A stretch of 64,000 nucleotides of DNA from NCBI RefSeq assembly GCF_025370105.1, contig NZ_JANQBK010000001.1, positions 558,001 to 622,000 on the forward strand. The letters are read 5' to 3'. The notes under the pieces are model-generated. The model worked only from the letters and a program-made list of their open reading frames with translations. It searched no databases and had not been told where the DNA came from. Source of the stretch: Sphingomonas hylomeconis (GTDB taxonomy: Bacteria; Pseudomonadota; Alphaproteobacteria; Sphingomonadales; Sphingomonadaceae). Position numbers and translations under genes: made by a program. Below are positions 35,472 to 44,506 of the stretch, piece after piece. Each line of letters opens with the position of its first letter. Positions within the stretch are counted from its first letter, which is position 1.

Positions 35472-35647
35472 CAGTCGGACCTGCCGCGGGCGATGACCTC
35501 GTCGAGCGCGGCGACGGCCTCGGTCATGCGGGTGCGGAGTGCTGCGTGGCGGTTGGTCAGGGCGTCGCTCGCTTGGGCACGGCGCGCGGCGGCGGCCGCG
35601 ATCCGGGCAATCGCGGCGTCGATCCGATCAATGGGGGTCTCGGGCAT
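35471..35647 (-). CDS. Small alanine-rich helical protein upstream of zapA
   Basis: About 58 residues (MPETPIDRIDAAIARIAAAA onward), entirely helix-favouring and rich in Ala, Arg and Asp, with a possible heptad pattern. It overlaps zapA by one base. No Shine-Dalgarno is seen at the ATG at 35647 or the alternative ATG at 35665. Small genes of this type often precede zapA in alphaproteobacteria. It may be a ZapA-associated coiled-coil protein, but no family is recognised with certainty. Confidence 0.55.
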   Translation of the reverse strand: MPETPIDRIDAAIARIAAAAARRAQASDALTNRHAALRTRMTEAVAALDEVIARGRSD

Positions 35648-35912
35648 GGGGTAAGCGGATAGCATGGTTGGAAGCTGCGACAACACGGATTTGCCGCAGC
35701 CCGGTTGACGCAGCGGCCGGTCCACCGCAAAGACCGCGCACAGTATCGACCCCGTGGGGACGCAGCCCCGCACAGCCGGTGGAGATTCCGACGCCAGGCC
35801 CGTTTGCGGCCACTTCCCCATCAACCGCCGCTGTCGTTCGCCGCGCCTGTCGGGCGGCGGATGCCCGCGGTTTCGACACGCGGCCCGGGCGGCCGACTTC
35901 AGGAGAATGACC

Positions 35913-36923
35913 ATGACGATCAAGGTAGCGATCAACGGGTTCGGACGGATCGGCCGGCTGGTCGCCCGCGCGGTGCTGGAACGCGGCGACACCGGCCTCG
36001 AGCTGGTGGCGATCAACGATCTGGCGGATGCCAAGTCGAACGCCTGGCTGTTCAGCCGCGACAGCGTGCATGGCCGGTATCCCGGCCAGGTCTCGGCCGA
36101 GGGCAACGATCTGGTGGTCGACGGCAAGCGCATCCGCGTCACCGCCGAGCGCGATCCGGCCAATCTGCCGCATGCCGAACTGGGCGTGGATATCGTGCTG
36201 GAATGCACCGGCTTCTTCACCGATCGCGAGAGCTGCCAGAAGCATCTCGATGCCGGCGCCAAGAAGGTGCTGATCTCGGCCCCGGGCAAGGGCGTCGATC
36301 TGACCGTGGTGTTCGGCGTCAATGACGACAAGCTCGAGGCTGGGCACACGATCGTGTCGAACGCGTCGTGCACGACCAACTGCCTGGCGCCGGTCGCCAA
36401 GGTGCTGAACGATGCGATCGGCATCGAGCGCGGGCTGATGACCACGGTGCACGCTTATACCAACGATCAGAAGATCCTCGATCAGATCCACCCCGATCTG
36501 CGGCGCGCGCGGGCTGCGGCGATGTCGATGATCCCGACGACCACCGGCGCGGCGCGCGCGGTGGCGGAAGTGCTGCCGGAGCTGAAGGGCAAGCTGGATG
36601 GCTCGGCGATCCGCGTGCCGGTGCCCGACGTGTCGCTGATCGACCTGACCTTTACGCCATCGCGCGACACGACCGTCGACGAGGTCAATGCGGTGCTCAG
36701 GGCGGCGTCGGAAAGCGGGCCGCTCAAGGGCATCCTCGCTTATACCGACGAGCCCTTGGTCTCGATCGATCTGATGCACACGCCGGCAAGCTCGACCGTC
36801 GACAGCCTGGAGACGGCGGTGATCGACGGCAAGCTGGTGCGCGTGCTGAGCTGGTACGACAATGAATGGGGCTTTTCGAACCGCATGGTCGATACTGCCG
36901 GCGCGATGGGCAAGTTCATCTGA
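35913..36923 (+). CDS. gap: Glyceraldehyde-3-phosphate dehydrogenase
   Basis: A 336-residue glycolytic enzyme. [14 protein letters not shown] at residues 7-20 binds NAD, and the active site [12 protein letters not shown] holds the catalytic cysteine near residue 152. The substrate-binding THR-equivalent [12 protein letters not shown] and the C-terminal [14 protein letters not shown] are standard. AGGAGA six bases before the ATG at 35913 decides the start over the ATG at 35907. The 265-nt leader before it shows no clear gene. It is followed by the MOSC gene with a TGATG overlap. Confidence 0.95.
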   Translation: MTIKVAINGFGRIGRLVARAVLERGDTGLELVAINDLADAKSNAWLFSRDSVHGRYPGQVSAEGNDLVVDGKRIRVTAERDPANLPHAELGVDIVLECTGFFTDRESCQKHLDAGAKKVLISAPGKGVDLTVVFGVNDDKLEAGHTIVSNASCTTNCLAPVAKVLNDAIGIERGLMTTVHAYTNDQKILDQIHPDLRRARAAAMSMIPTTTGAARAVAEVLPELKGKLDGSAIRVPVPDVSLIDLTFTPSRDTTVDEVNAVLRAASESGPLKGILAYTDEPLVSIDLMHTPASSTVDSLETAVIDGKLVRVLSWYDNEWGFSNRMVDTAGAMGKFI

Positions 36924-37462
36924 TGACCGACGTCGCCCCGGCGCAGGTCGGGGCTGCTTCGATTGGGGCAGACGACATCGCCGATGACGCAGCTGCCACG
37001 GATACGGTGACGGGCGTGCTGGGCGGGATTGCCCGGCACGCGCGGCCCAAGGCGGCGTGCGAGCTGGTCGATCACATCCACGTCACGCTGGAAGGCGGGA
37101 TCGCCGGGGATTATCGCGGCGCGATGCGGGGCAAGCCCTATCGCCGGCAGGTGACGCTGATCGAACGCGGCGACTGGGATGCCGCGCTAGCCGAGGTCGG
37201 GGTTGATATTCCGTGGCAGGAACGGCGATCCAACCTGTTGATCGAAGGGCTGGATTTGCCGCAGACCAAGGGCGTCCGCCTGCGCATCGGCGCCGACGTC
37301 CTGCTGGAGATCACGCGCGAGACCGATCCGTGCGAGCGGATGGAGGCACTGGCGCCGGGGCTTAAAGCGGCGCTGCTGCCCGATTGGCGCGGCGGCGCCT
37401 GCGCGATGGTGATACAGGGCGGCACGATTGCCGTCGGTGATACAATCAGGATCGAGACATGA
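36923..37462 (+). CDS. MOSC domain protein
   Basis: A 179-residue protein of the MOSC type (molybdenum cofactor sulfurase C-terminal domain). [18 protein letters not shown] contains the conserved cysteine, and [14 protein letters not shown] and [16 protein letters not shown] are family-like. Such domains bind sulfur and the molybdenum cofactor in sulfur transfer or metal-center assembly. Its start overlaps the gap stop (TGATG) and its stop overlaps the pgk start (ATGA), so it is part of the glycolytic transcript. What it does there is unknown. Confidence 0.8.
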   Translation: MTDVAPAQVGAASIGADDIADDAAATDTVTGVLGGIARHARPKAACELVDHIHVTLEGGIAGDYRGAMRGKPYRRQVTLIERGDWDAALAEVGVDIPWQERRSNLLIEGLDLPQTKGVRLRIGADVLLEITRETDPCERMEALAPGLKAALLPDWRGGACAMVIQGGTIAVGDTIRIET

Positions 37463-38655
37463 CCGATAGAGCCTTCAAAACACTCGACGATATGGGCGAC
37501 GTGCACGGCAAGCGGGTGCTCGTGCGCGAGGATCTCAACGTGCCAATGAACGACGGCGCGGTGAGCGACGATACGCGGCTGCGCGCCACGTTGCCGACGA
37601 TCACCGAACTGGCCGATCGCGGCGCGATCGTGCTGATCCTGGCGCATTTCGGGCGGCCCAAGGGGATGCGCGACGCGACGATGTCGCTGGCGCTGGTCAC
37701 GCGGCCGTATGAGGCGGTGCTCGGCCGGCCGGTGCGGTTCGTCGACTGGGACGGCGCGGCCGAGGCGGCGGCGATGATGCAGCCGGGCGATGTGGCGATC
37801 ATCGAGAACACGCGCTTCTTCGCTGGCGAAGAAAAGAACGATCCGGATCTCGTTGCGAAGATTGCCGAACTCGGCGATTTTTACGTCAACGACGCCTTCT
37901 CCGCGGCGCACCGTGCGCATGTTTCGACCGAGGGGCTGGCACATGTGCTGCCGGCATTTGCCGGTCGCGCGATGGAAGCGGAGCTCGACGCGCTGGATAA
38001 GGCGCTGGGCAATCCCGAGCATCCGGTGGCGGCAGTGGTGGGTGGCGCCAAGGTGTCGTCCAAGCTCGATGTGCTCAAGCATCTCGTGACCAAGGTCGAT
38101 CACCTGATCATCGGTGGCGGCATGGCCAACACGTTTCTCGCCGCGCGCGGCGTGAACGTCGGCAAGAGCCTGTGCGAGCATGACCTGACCGGCACCGCGG
38201 AAGAGATTTTCGATGCGGCGGAGCGGGCCAACTGCACGATCCATTTGCCTTATGACGTCGTGGTGTCGAAGGAATTCGCCGCCAATCCGCCGAGCCTGCG
38301 AACCTGCAACGTGCACGAGGTGGCGGCCGACGAGATGATCCTGGATGTCGGGCCGGCGGCGGTGGAGGCGTTGGGCGACGTGCTGAAGAATTGCCGGACG
38401 TTGGTGTGGAACGGGCCGCTCGGCGCGTTCGAGACGCCGCCGTTCGACGCGGCGACGGTGGCGCTGGCGCGGACTGCCGCGGCGCTCACCCGCGATGGAT
38501 CGCTCGTCTCGGTCGCAGGCGGCGGGGATACCGTCGCGGCGCTCAACCAGGCCGGGGCGGGGGATGACTTCACCTTCGTCTCGACCGCGGGCGGCGCGTT
38601 CCTCGAATGGATGGAAGGCAAGGATTTGCCGGGGGTCGCCGCGTTGACGCGATAA
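37459..38655 (+). CDS. pgk: Phosphoglycerate kinase
   Basis: A 398-residue glycolytic kinase transferring phosphate between 1,3-bisphosphoglycerate and [39 protein letters not shown] and the C-terminal [14 protein letters not shown] nucleotide-binding loop are all present, and the full normal length is kept. It starts by overlap with the MOSC stop. The promoter of the following toxin-antitoxin pair overlaps its last codons. Confidence 0.95.
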   Translation: MTDRAFKTLDDMGDVHGKRVLVREDLNVPMNDGAVSDDTRLRATLPTITELADRGAIVLILAHFGRPKGMRDATMSLALVTRPYEAVLGRPVRFVDWDGAAEAAAMMQPGDVAIIENTRFFAGEEKNDPDLVAKIAELGDFYVNDAFSAAHRAHVSTEGLAHVLPAFAGRAMEAELDALDKALGNPEHPVAAVVGGAKVSSKLDVLKHLVTKVDHLIIGGGMANTFLAARGVNVGKSLCEHDLTGTAEEIFDAAERANCTIHLPYDVVVSKEFAANPPSLRTCNVHEVAADEMILDVGPAAVEALGDVLKNCRTLVWNGPLGAFETPPFDAATVALARTAAALTRDGSLVSVAGGGDTVAALNQAGAGDDFTFVSTAGGAFLEWMEGKDLPGVAALTR

Positions 38656-38685
38656 ACGCTGAAGACTATGTTCAACTTGTTGAAC
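38644..38685 (+). promoter_or_regulatory. Toxin-antitoxin promoter and operator
   Basis: A -35 TTGACG (38644-38649, inside the end of pgk), a 17-nt spacer and a -10 TATGTT (38667-38672). Overlapping the -10 is the inverted repeat GTTCAAC-TT-GTTGAAC (38670-38685), 10 nt before the antitoxin start. This is where a ribbon-helix-helix antitoxin would bind to autoregulate. Confidence 0.65.
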
Positions 38686-38695
38686 GGAGGCGGCC

Positions 38696-38980
38696 ATGCT
38701 TGGCATAAGATTGAGCGACGACGCGGAAGATCGCCTGACGCGCTACGCGCGCGATGTCGGCCGTCCGAAGAGCGTCATCGCGCGTGACTGGATCATCGAA
38801 CGTCTGGAGCGGGAGGCGATCGACGACTTGCTGCGCAATGCGTCGAAGCTTCATCGAGCAGATCGCGATCATGCCCTCAACAGCGCGGCAGCCGAGGCAT
38901 CGGCGGCGCACTTGCGATGGCTTGACGCAGAGGACGGTGGTTACGATTGGGGCCCCGAAGGTCCCCCGAACCCGCGATGA
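38696..38980 (+). CDS. Ribbon-helix-helix antitoxin
   Basis: A 94-residue protein. The N-terminal LGIRLSDDAEDRLTRYARDV looks like a ribbon-helix-helix DNA-binding domain (RelB/ParD/CopG-like), followed by a helix and an acidic, glycine- and proline-rich tail (LDAEDGGYDWGPEGPPNP). That is the usual form of an antitoxin whose tail wraps the toxin. GGAGGCGGCC precedes the ATG. The stop overlaps the toxin start as ATGA. It probably represses its own promoter through the palindrome just upstream. Confidence 0.8.
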   Translation: MLGIRLSDDAEDRLTRYARDVGRPKSVIARDWIIERLEREAIDDLLRNASKLHRADRDHALNSAAAEASAAHLRWLDAEDGGYDWGPEGPPNPR

Positions 38981-39303
38981 AACGCGGCGATGTCATCCTT
39001 GTCCACGAGCCAAACACCCCGGCTAGCAAGCCGCGACCCTATGTCGTGGTGCAGCGGGACAGTGCGTTGGAAGATGCCGCGAAAGTGACAGCATGCCCGC
39101 TAACGTCGGTATTGCACGGAAGCGCTGGTCAGCGGCCCTTCGTCGCACCGAACCACCAAAACGGTCTGCGTCGACCGAGCGAAGTACAGATCGATTGGAT
39201 CTATACCCATCCGATCGACTATGTTGGCGGTGTTATCGGAGAGGTGGACGGGCCGACCTTGGCGGCGATCGATCTTGCCCTGCGCCGCTGGCTCGACCTC
39301 TAG
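38977..39303 (+). CDS. MazF/PemK-type toxin
   Basis: A 108-residue protein of the PemK/MazF fold, expected to be a sequence-specific mRNA interferase. The starting MKRGDVILVHEP, KPRPYVVVQRDS, VTACPLTSV and IDWIYTHP are typical of the family, and the arginine expected for catalysis is in KPRPYV or the RGDV segment. It is translationally coupled to the antitoxin gene by an ATGA overlap. The pair sits between pgk and fba. Confidence 0.83.
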   Translation: MKRGDVILVHEPNTPASKPRPYVVVQRDSALEDAAKVTACPLTSVLHGSAGQRPFVAPNHQNGLRRPSEVQIDWIYTHPIDYVGGVIGEVDGPTLAAIDLALRRWLDL

Positions 39304-39364
39304 TCCGTCAGATGATCTCACGCTAACAGCGCCGCAATACATCTCCATAAACCAAGGAAACCCC

Positions 39365-40273
39365 ATGACGCCGACCGTCCAGGCCATTCTCGACAACTAC
39401 GAATCCGATTCGCCCGCGACCAAGGCCAATATCGGGCGCATCCTGATGCAGGGCAAATTGGGCGGCACCGGCAAGCTGGTGATCCTGCCGGTCGACCAGG
39501 GCTTCGAGCATGGCCCGGCGCGCAGCTTCTCGGTCAATCCGGCGGCCTATGACCCGCATTACCATTACCAGCTGGCGATCGATGCCGGCTTGTCGGCCTT
39601 TGCCGCGCCGCTCGGCATGATCGAAGCGGGTGCCGCGACGTTCGCCGGGCAGATCCCGACGATCCTCAAGGTCAACAGCTCGAACAGCTGGGCGCAGGGC
39701 GCCAACCAGGCGATCACCGGCTCGGTCGAGGATGCGGTGCGGCTCGGCTGCGCGGCGATCGGCTTCACCATCTATCCGGGCTCGGACGATCTGTTCGACA
39801 TGATCGGGCAGATTCGCGAGATGTCCGCCGAGGCCAAGTCGGTCGGCATCGCCACGGTGATCTGGTCCTATCCGCGCGGCGGCATGCTGCCCAAGTCGGG
39901 CGAACTGGCCTTGGACGTCGGCGCCTATGCTGCGCACATGGCGGCGTTGCTGGGCGCGCACATCATCAAGGTGAAGCTTCCGAGCGATCATATCGAGCAG
40001 AAGGACGCCAAGCCGATGTACGAGGGCACCGACTGGTCGAAGCAATCGGACCGCGTCCGCCATGTCGTGCAGGCGAGCTTCGCCGGACGCCGCATCGTGG
40101 TCTTCTCGGGCGGCGCGACCAAGGGCGAGGACGCGGTGTTCCAGGACGCGCGCGACATTCGTGACGGTGGCGGCAACGGCTCGATCATCGGCCGCAACAC
40201 CTTCCAGCGGCCCCGCGGCGATGCGCTGGCGATGCTCGAGAAGATCATCGCGATCTACAAGAACGAGGCATAA
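39365..40273 (+). CDS. fbaB: Class I fructose-bisphosphate aldolase (FbaB/DhnA type)
   Basis: A 302-residue Schiff-base aldolase of the archaeal/DhnA kind. VDQGFEHGPARSF near residue 41, GFTIYPGSDD, ATVIWSYPRGGML and the lysine in AHIIKVKLPSD match this group, as does VVFSGGATKG. It cleaves fructose-1,6-bisphosphate to the triose phosphates. AAGGAAA precedes the ATG at 39365. It is in the same direction as gap and pgk but separated from them by the toxin-antitoxin pair. It continues into a small membrane-protein gene after 9 nt. Confidence 0.93.
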   Translation: MTPTVQAILDNYESDSPATKANIGRILMQGKLGGTGKLVILPVDQGFEHGPARSFSVNPAAYDPHYHYQLAIDAGLSAFAAPLGMIEAGAATFAGQIPTILKVNSSNSWAQGANQAITGSVEDAVRLGCAAIGFTIYPGSDDLFDMIGQIREMSAEAKSVGIATVIWSYPRGGMLPKSGELALDVGAYAAHMAALLGAHIIKVKLPSDHIEQKDAKPMYEGTDWSKQSDRVRHVVQASFAGRRIVVFSGGATKGEDAVFQDARDIRDGGGNGSIIGRNTFQRPRGDALAMLEKIIAIYKNEA

Positions 40274-40282
40274 GCCCCGCCC

Positions 40283-40765
40283 GTGCAGTTCGCCTATCAT
40301 CGCAGCCTCGGCCCGATGATCGGCGTGCTGCTGGGGCTGGCGATCGTCGAGATGCTGGTTGTGCATCTCGTCGTCGTCGCGCTGGTCGGGCCGGTGGCGG
40401 CGTTGGTGATCGGCGCGCTCGATCTGGCGCTAGTAGGCGCGCTGGCGTGGCTGCTGCGATCGTTCCGGCGCAGGCCGGTGACGCTGGTGGATGGCGTGCT
40501 GACGCTGCATGCCGGCTATCTGCAATCGATCGTCGTGCCGGTCGGGCAGATCGCCGGCCTGCGCGCGACCTGGGATGCGGCGGCGATCAAGGATCGGCGA
40601 CTGCTCAACCTGGCGCTGATCGCCTGGCCGAACGTGGTGATCGACCTCGCCGCGCCGATTGCGCTGCGCCGCGGGCGGCAGGTTGAGGCGGTGGCGCACA
40701 AGCTCGACGATCCCGCGGCTTTCCATGCCGCGATCGCGGCGCTATCGCCGCGCCATGGATATTGA
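40283..40765 (+). CDS. Small membrane protein of unknown function
   Basis: A 160-residue protein with two hydrophobic segments near the N-terminus (MIGVLLGLAIVEML and AALVIGALDLALVGALAWLL), then a cytosolic domain of about 100 residues rich in beta-prone stretches (VTLVDGVLTLHAGYLQSIVV, resembling a small PH-like domain). A GTG start lies 9 nt after fba, and its end overlaps the thiE start by 11 nt. No family is named with confidence. Confidence 0.65.
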   Translation: MQFAYHRSLGPMIGVLLGLAIVEMLVVHLVVVALVGPVAALVIGALDLALVGALAWLLRSFRRRPVTLVDGVLTLHAGYLQSIVVPVGQIAGLRATWDAAAIKDRRLLNLALIAWPNVVIDLAAPIALRRGRQVEAVAHKLDDPAAFHAAIAALSPRHGY

Positions 40766-41438
40766 CCCGCTCGGCCCGCTCGACCCCAATTTTGCTGCGC
40801 AGTTCACGCGTGATGTCAGGCGCCCGGCGTGCCAGCTGTACCTGGTCTCGCCGCTCGACGTTGGCGGGGCGTTTCCCGATCGGCTGAGGCGCGCGCTTGA
40901 TGCGGGGCCGGTGGCGGCGTTCCAGTTCCGTGTGAAAGACGTCGACCAGCATGTCGCGGCGGCCCTGGCCGAGCCGTTGCAGCGCATCTGCGGCGATGCA
41001 GACGTAGCGTTCATCGTCAACGACAGTATCTCGCTGGCCAAGCGGCTAGGCGCGGACGGCGTGCATCTGGGGCAGGGCGATGGCGATACGCGCGAGGCGC
41101 GCGACGCATTGGGGCCGACCGCGCAGGTCGGCGTGACCTGCCACGACAGCCGGCATCTGGCGATGGAAGCGGGCGAGGGCGGGGCCGATTATGTCGCATT
41201 CGGCGCTTTCTATCCGACCACGACCAAGACGGTCGAGCATGTCGCCGAGCCGGTTCTGCTCAGCTGGTGGTCGACCGTGTTCGAGATACCGTGCGTGGCG
41301 ATCGGCGGCATCACGCCGGCGAATGCAGCGCCATTGGTGGCGGCGGGGGCGGACTTTCTGGCGGTATCGAGTGCGGTCTGGGGCGGAGATGAGGCCGCGG
41401 CGGTGCAGGCATTCGCGGCGGCGATGGCGCGGCGGTAA
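40755..41438 (+). CDS. thiE: Thiamine-phosphate synthase
   Basis: A 227-residue TIM-barrel enzyme that joins HMP-PP and the thiazole phosphate to form thiamine phosphate. FQFRVKDV, FIVNDSISLAKRLGADGVHLGQGD, VGVTCHDS and VAIGGITPANAAPLVAAGADFLAVSSAVW are the ThiE active-site and phosphate-binding segments. The ATG at 40755 overlaps the preceding gene by 11 nt; an extension upstream lacks conserved sequence. No THI-box riboswitch is seen. No other thi gene is present. Confidence 0.92.
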   Translation: MDIDPLGPLDPNFAAQFTRDVRRPACQLYLVSPLDVGGAFPDRLRRALDAGPVAAFQFRVKDVDQHVAAALAEPLQRICGDADVAFIVNDSISLAKRLGADGVHLGQGDGDTREARDALGPTAQVGVTCHDSRHLAMEAGEGGADYVAFGAFYPTTTKTVEHVAEPVLLSWWSTVFEIPCVAIGGITPANAAPLVAAGADFLAVSSAVWGGDEAAAVQAFAAAMARR

Positions 41439-41494
41439 GGCGGGCTGGCGATGTGGCGCTCGGCTATGGGCCGGGCGGGGCGTTACTGTAATGA

Positions 41495-41585
41495 CCGTCA
41501 TCCTGAACTCGATTCAGGATCCATCGTGCCCCACGGACGATCGGATTTGAGGCGCGATGGATCCTGACTTTCGTCAGGATGACGG
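41495..41585. repeat. Palindromic repeat, family A
   Basis: CCGTCATCCTGAACTCG on the left and GTCAGGATGACGG on the right, with inner arms ATTCAGGATCCATCG and CGATGGATCCTGA. Third copy of the family, 57 nt after thiE, and convergent-gene spacing suggests it could terminate either gene. Confidence 0.92.
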
Positions 41586-41649
41586 GAATGGGCGTGTTCT
41601 GGTCGTGTGCGGAGCGGCAAGCACGCTACCCGCCACTATCCTTGAACGC

Positions 41650-42243
41650 TCACCAGTGGCGCACGCGCCCGGTATCGACATGGACGAAGCCGTCGCGTGG
41701 GTAATAGCCGACACCGCCGCCGCCCAGCGCGAGCGCGGCGCCGCGTAGCTTGTCGAGCGTGACGCCCGGAACCACGATGTCGGTCGCTTTGCCGAGCATG
41801 TGCTGGCTGGTGCTGGCGACGCCGGTGTGTGCGCCGCCGCGCGCGCGAAGCGCGGCATTGGTGTGCGGCGAGCGATAGCCGGAGATCAGCTCGATCTTGC
41901 TGCGGCCGGAAAGGTCGAGTTTCTCGCGCAGCTGCACGAGCAGGGCCAGCAGGCGGCGATCCATCTGTGTCACCTCGCCGGTGCGCCAATCGCGCAAGCC
42001 GTGGTTTAGTTCGGCCAGGCCAGAGGCAACGAATTGCCCGGAACGGGCGAACACCGCATCGACGGTTTCGTTGGTATGTACGTTGCGGATCGCCAGCCGC
42101 CATTCGCTGCCGGCGGCCATTGCGGGGAGGGGCATCAGCGCCGCAATCCCGCCGAGTGCGGCACCGCCGATCAGGCCACGGCGCGAAAGCTGCGGTAATC
42201 GTGACGGCTCGGAAACAAGCCGCGCGTCCATCGTTGTCTGCAT
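41650..42243 (-). CDS. MepK/YcbK-like murein endopeptidase (DUF882)
   Basis: A 197-residue protein with a twin-arginine signal (LSRRGLIGGAALGGIAALM then PAMAAG), so exported. The peptidase M15-like core has the zinc ligands in TSQHMLGKATDIVV and DGFVHVDTGR, with ISGYRSPHTNAAL before. E. coli MepK cleaves 3-3 crosslinks in peptidoglycan, the linkages that L,D-transpeptidases make. An L,D-transpeptidase gene is divergent from it with only 23 nt between start codons. The start at 42243 is preferred to the ATG at 42231. Confidence 0.85.
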   Translation of the reverse strand: MQTTMDARLVSEPSRLPQLSRRGLIGGAALGGIAALMPLPAMAAGSEWRLAIRNVHTNETVDAVFARSGQFVASGLAELNHGLRDWRTGEVTQMDRRLLALLVQLREKLDLSGRSKIELISGYRSPHTNAALRARGGAHTGVASTSQHMLGKATDIVVPGVTLDKLRGAALALGGGGVGYYPRDGFVHVDTGRVRHW

Positions 42244-42266
42244 ATGTATTATTGTAGGAGCTTGGA

Positions 42267-43280
42267 TTGTTGAGTAAAACCGCGCTTGGCGCAGCTTGTC
42301 TGGCGATTGCCTCGCTTGGTCCGATCCATGCTTCTGCGCAGGGAACAAATGCCGGCTCGGCAGGCCTCGATCGCTCCATTCTTCATGTTCAGGTGATCCT
42401 CGATCATCTTGGATTCGCCCCCGGTGTACTTGACGGGCGCCCGGGCAAATCGCTGACGGCGGCGCTCAAGGGCTTCCAGGAAGCGCGCGGACTGAAGATC
42501 AGCGGCGCGATCGACAAGCCGACGCTACAGGCGTTGTACCCGTACCGCGCGATGCGGCCGACCAAGACTCTTGCGCTGACCGATGCGATCCTCGCGGGGC
42601 CCTATATCAACCCCTTGCCAAAGGATCCGGCGGAGCAGGCCAAATTGCCCCAGCTCGGCTATCGCAACGCGATGGAGAAGCTGGCCGAGATGTTCCACAC
42701 CAGGCCGGAGGTGCTGGTCGAGTTGAACAGCAAGGAGACCAGACTCGCCCCGGGCACCAAGGTGGTCTTCCCCAACGCATTGCCGGTGTCGCGCGACTAT
42801 GACGCCAAGTTGCCGGAGGCGTGGCGCAAGACGCTGAACGATCTCAACGTCGACGCCACCCAGCCGCAGGGCGCGAAGGTGGTGGTCGACAAGTCGGACG
42901 GGGTGCTCCGCGTGCTCGACAAGAACGGCAAGCTGGTCGCGCAGTTCGTGGCGACGATGGGCAGTGAGCACGATCCGCTGCCGATCGGCAAATGGACGAT
43001 CAAGGGCGCGTCGTACAATCCGCCGTTCCACTACAATCCCGATCTGTTCTGGGATGCCAAGGACGATTCCAAGGCGGCCAAGCTCCCGCCCGGGCCGAAT
43101 GGGCCGGTGGGCGTGATCTGGCTCGATCTGTCCAAGCCGCATTACGGCATTCACGGCACGCCGTCGCCCGAGACGATCGGGCGCGCGGAAAGCCATGGCT
43201 GTATCCGCCTGACCAACTGGGATGCGGCGCGACTGTCGATGATGGTCAAGCCGGGCACGCCGGCGGTGTTCCAGGAGTAA
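42267..43280 (+). CDS. L,D-transpeptidase with peptidoglycan-binding domain
   Basis: A 337-residue exported protein. The signal peptide is LSKTALGAACLAIASLGP with a cleavage site near ASAQ. A peptidoglycan-binding-like domain follows (LDHLGFAPGVLDGRPG, LKGFQEARGLKISG), then a LysM-like segment (MFHTRPEVLVELNS). The YkuD catalytic domain ends in HGTPSPETIGR and SHGCIRLTNWD, which holds the active cysteine. It would form 3-3 crosslinks or attach proteins to murein. The start is a TTG at 42267 with AGGAG six bases upstream. Confidence 0.9.
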   Translation: MLSKTALGAACLAIASLGPIHASAQGTNAGSAGLDRSILHVQVILDHLGFAPGVLDGRPGKSLTAALKGFQEARGLKISGAIDKPTLQALYPYRAMRPTKTLALTDAILAGPYINPLPKDPAEQAKLPQLGYRNAMEKLAEMFHTRPEVLVELNSKETRLAPGTKVVFPNALPVSRDYDAKLPEAWRKTLNDLNVDATQPQGAKVVVDKSDGVLRVLDKNGKLVAQFVATMGSEHDPLPIGKWTIKGASYNPPFHYNPDLFWDAKDDSKAAKLPPGPNGPVGVIWLDLSKPHYGIHGTPSPETIGRAESHGCIRLTNWDAARLSMMVKPGTPAVFQE

Positions 43281-43289
43281 GGCGTCGCG

Positions 43290-43898
43290 ATGCGACGGCT
43301 TGGTTTGATCCTGCTCGGCGCGCTGGCGCTGGTCATCGGCATCTGGATCGCGATGCTGGTATTCCTGCCCGACGCGCCGGGCGGGCAGCGGCCGCGCGCG
43401 TCGAAGGCACCCGCGCCCGCCGTGGCTGCCGTGGCCGAGACGGTCGTCGAGGGCGCGCCGCTGGCCATGCCGGTTGCGGGCCTGCCGCGCGCCGCCGTCA
43501 CCGAGAGCTGGGGCGATCCGCGCGAGAACGGCCTGCGCGAGCATCACGGCAATGACATCATGGCGCCGGCGAACACTCCGGTGGTCGCCGCGGCGGCGGG
43601 TCGGGTGGAAAAGCTGTGGAACAGCGCAGCGGGCGGCATCACGGCATACGTGCGCTCGCCGAAGCGCAACTGGAGCTATTATTATGCACATCTCAGCGGC
43701 TATGCGCCTGGCCTGCACGAGGGGCAGGTCGTGAAGGTCGGCGATGCGATCGGCTATGTCGGCGATACCGGCAATGCCGGCGCCGGCAATTATCACCTGC
43801 ATTTCGGCCTGACGCGGACCGCGCCCGAACAGCATTGGTATGAAGGGCGGCCGGTCGATCCCTACCCATACCTTGCCGGAAAGCCCGTCACGCGCTAA
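43290..43898 (+). CDS. M23 (LytM-type) peptidase family protein
   Basis: A 202-residue protein with an N-terminal membrane anchor (GLILLGALALVIGIWIAMLVF), a proline- and alanine-rich linker, then the M23 domain. Zinc ligands are seen in REHHGNDIMAP (HxxxD) and NYHLHFGL (HxH), so it is probably active. It would cut peptidoglycan peptides in the periplasm. It lies 9 nt after the L,D-transpeptidase gene on the same strand. Confidence 0.88.
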   Translation: MRRLGLILLGALALVIGIWIAMLVFLPDAPGGQRPRASKAPAPAVAAVAETVVEGAPLAMPVAGLPRAAVTESWGDPRENGLREHHGNDIMAPANTPVVAAAAGRVEKLWNSAAGGITAYVRSPKRNWSYYYAHLSGYAPGLHEGQVVKVGDAIGYVGDTGNAGAGNYHLHFGLTRTAPEQHWYEGRPVDPYPYLAGKPVTR

Positions 43899-43934
43899 GG
43901 GCCGCGCCTCGCTCTTTCCAGCTACAGGTTTCCC

Positions 43935-44498
43935 ATGAAGATCAATGCGGTCGAAATTCGTCCCGGCAACATCCTCGAGTACGAAGGCGGCATCTGGAAG
44001 ACCGTCAAGATCCAGCATACCCAGCCGGGCAAGGGCGGGGCGTATATGCAGGTCGAGATGAAGAACCTGATCGACGGACGGAAGACCAATGTCCGCTTCC
44101 GCTCCGCCGAAAGCGTCGAGCGGGTGCGGCTGGACACGGTCGATTTCCAGTATCTGTTCCGCGACGGCGACACGCTGACCTTCATGGACAAGCAGAATTA
44201 CGAGCAGATCACGCTCGATGCCGGTATCCTGGGCGATGCCGCGGCGTTCCTGCAGGACGGCATGGATGTGGTGATGGAATTGTGGGAGGAGCGCCCGATC
44301 TCGGTGCAGCTGCCCGACACGATCGAGGCGCTGATCGTCGAGGCCGATGCGGTGGTGAAGGGGCAGACCGCCTCCTCCTCGTTCAAGCCGGCGATCCTCG
44401 AGAACGGCGTGCGCGTGATGGTGCCGCCGCATATCGGCGCGGGCACGCGGATCGTGGTCGATGTCTACGAGCAGACCTATGTGAAGCGGGCGGACTGA
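43935..44498 (+). CDS. efp: Elongation factor P
   Basis: A 187-residue translation factor that rescues ribosomes stalled at polyproline. The tip loop [11 protein letters not shown] has lysine at residue 33, the position modified by lysylation or other chemistry in many bacteria; no modification enzyme gene is in this window. [16 protein letters not shown] and the C-terminal [14 protein letters not shown] are conserved. It is followed by a palindromic repeat and the suhB-like gene. Confidence 0.95.
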   Translation: MKINAVEIRPGNILEYEGGIWKTVKIQHTQPGKGGAYMQVEMKNLIDGRKTNVRFRSAESVERVRLDTVDFQYLFRDGDTLTFMDKQNYEQITLDAGILGDAAAFLQDGMDVVMELWEERPISVQLPDTIEALIVEADAVVKGQTASSSFKPAILENGVRVMVPPHIGAGTRIVVDVYEQTYVKRAD

Positions 44499-44506
44499 TT
44501 TTCGCT

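Noticed and set aside
35648..35912. A gene or riboswitch upstream of gap
   Set aside because: I see no conserved frame with a ribosome-binding site and no known riboswitch core. Only an imperfect GC hairpin (CCGCCG and GGCGGCGG segments) is visible.
41439..41649. CRISPR or mobile-element ends in the thiE-mepK gap
   Set aside because: The gap holds a single palindromic repeat copy. There are no regularly spaced direct repeats or transposase remnants, here or elsewhere in the window.
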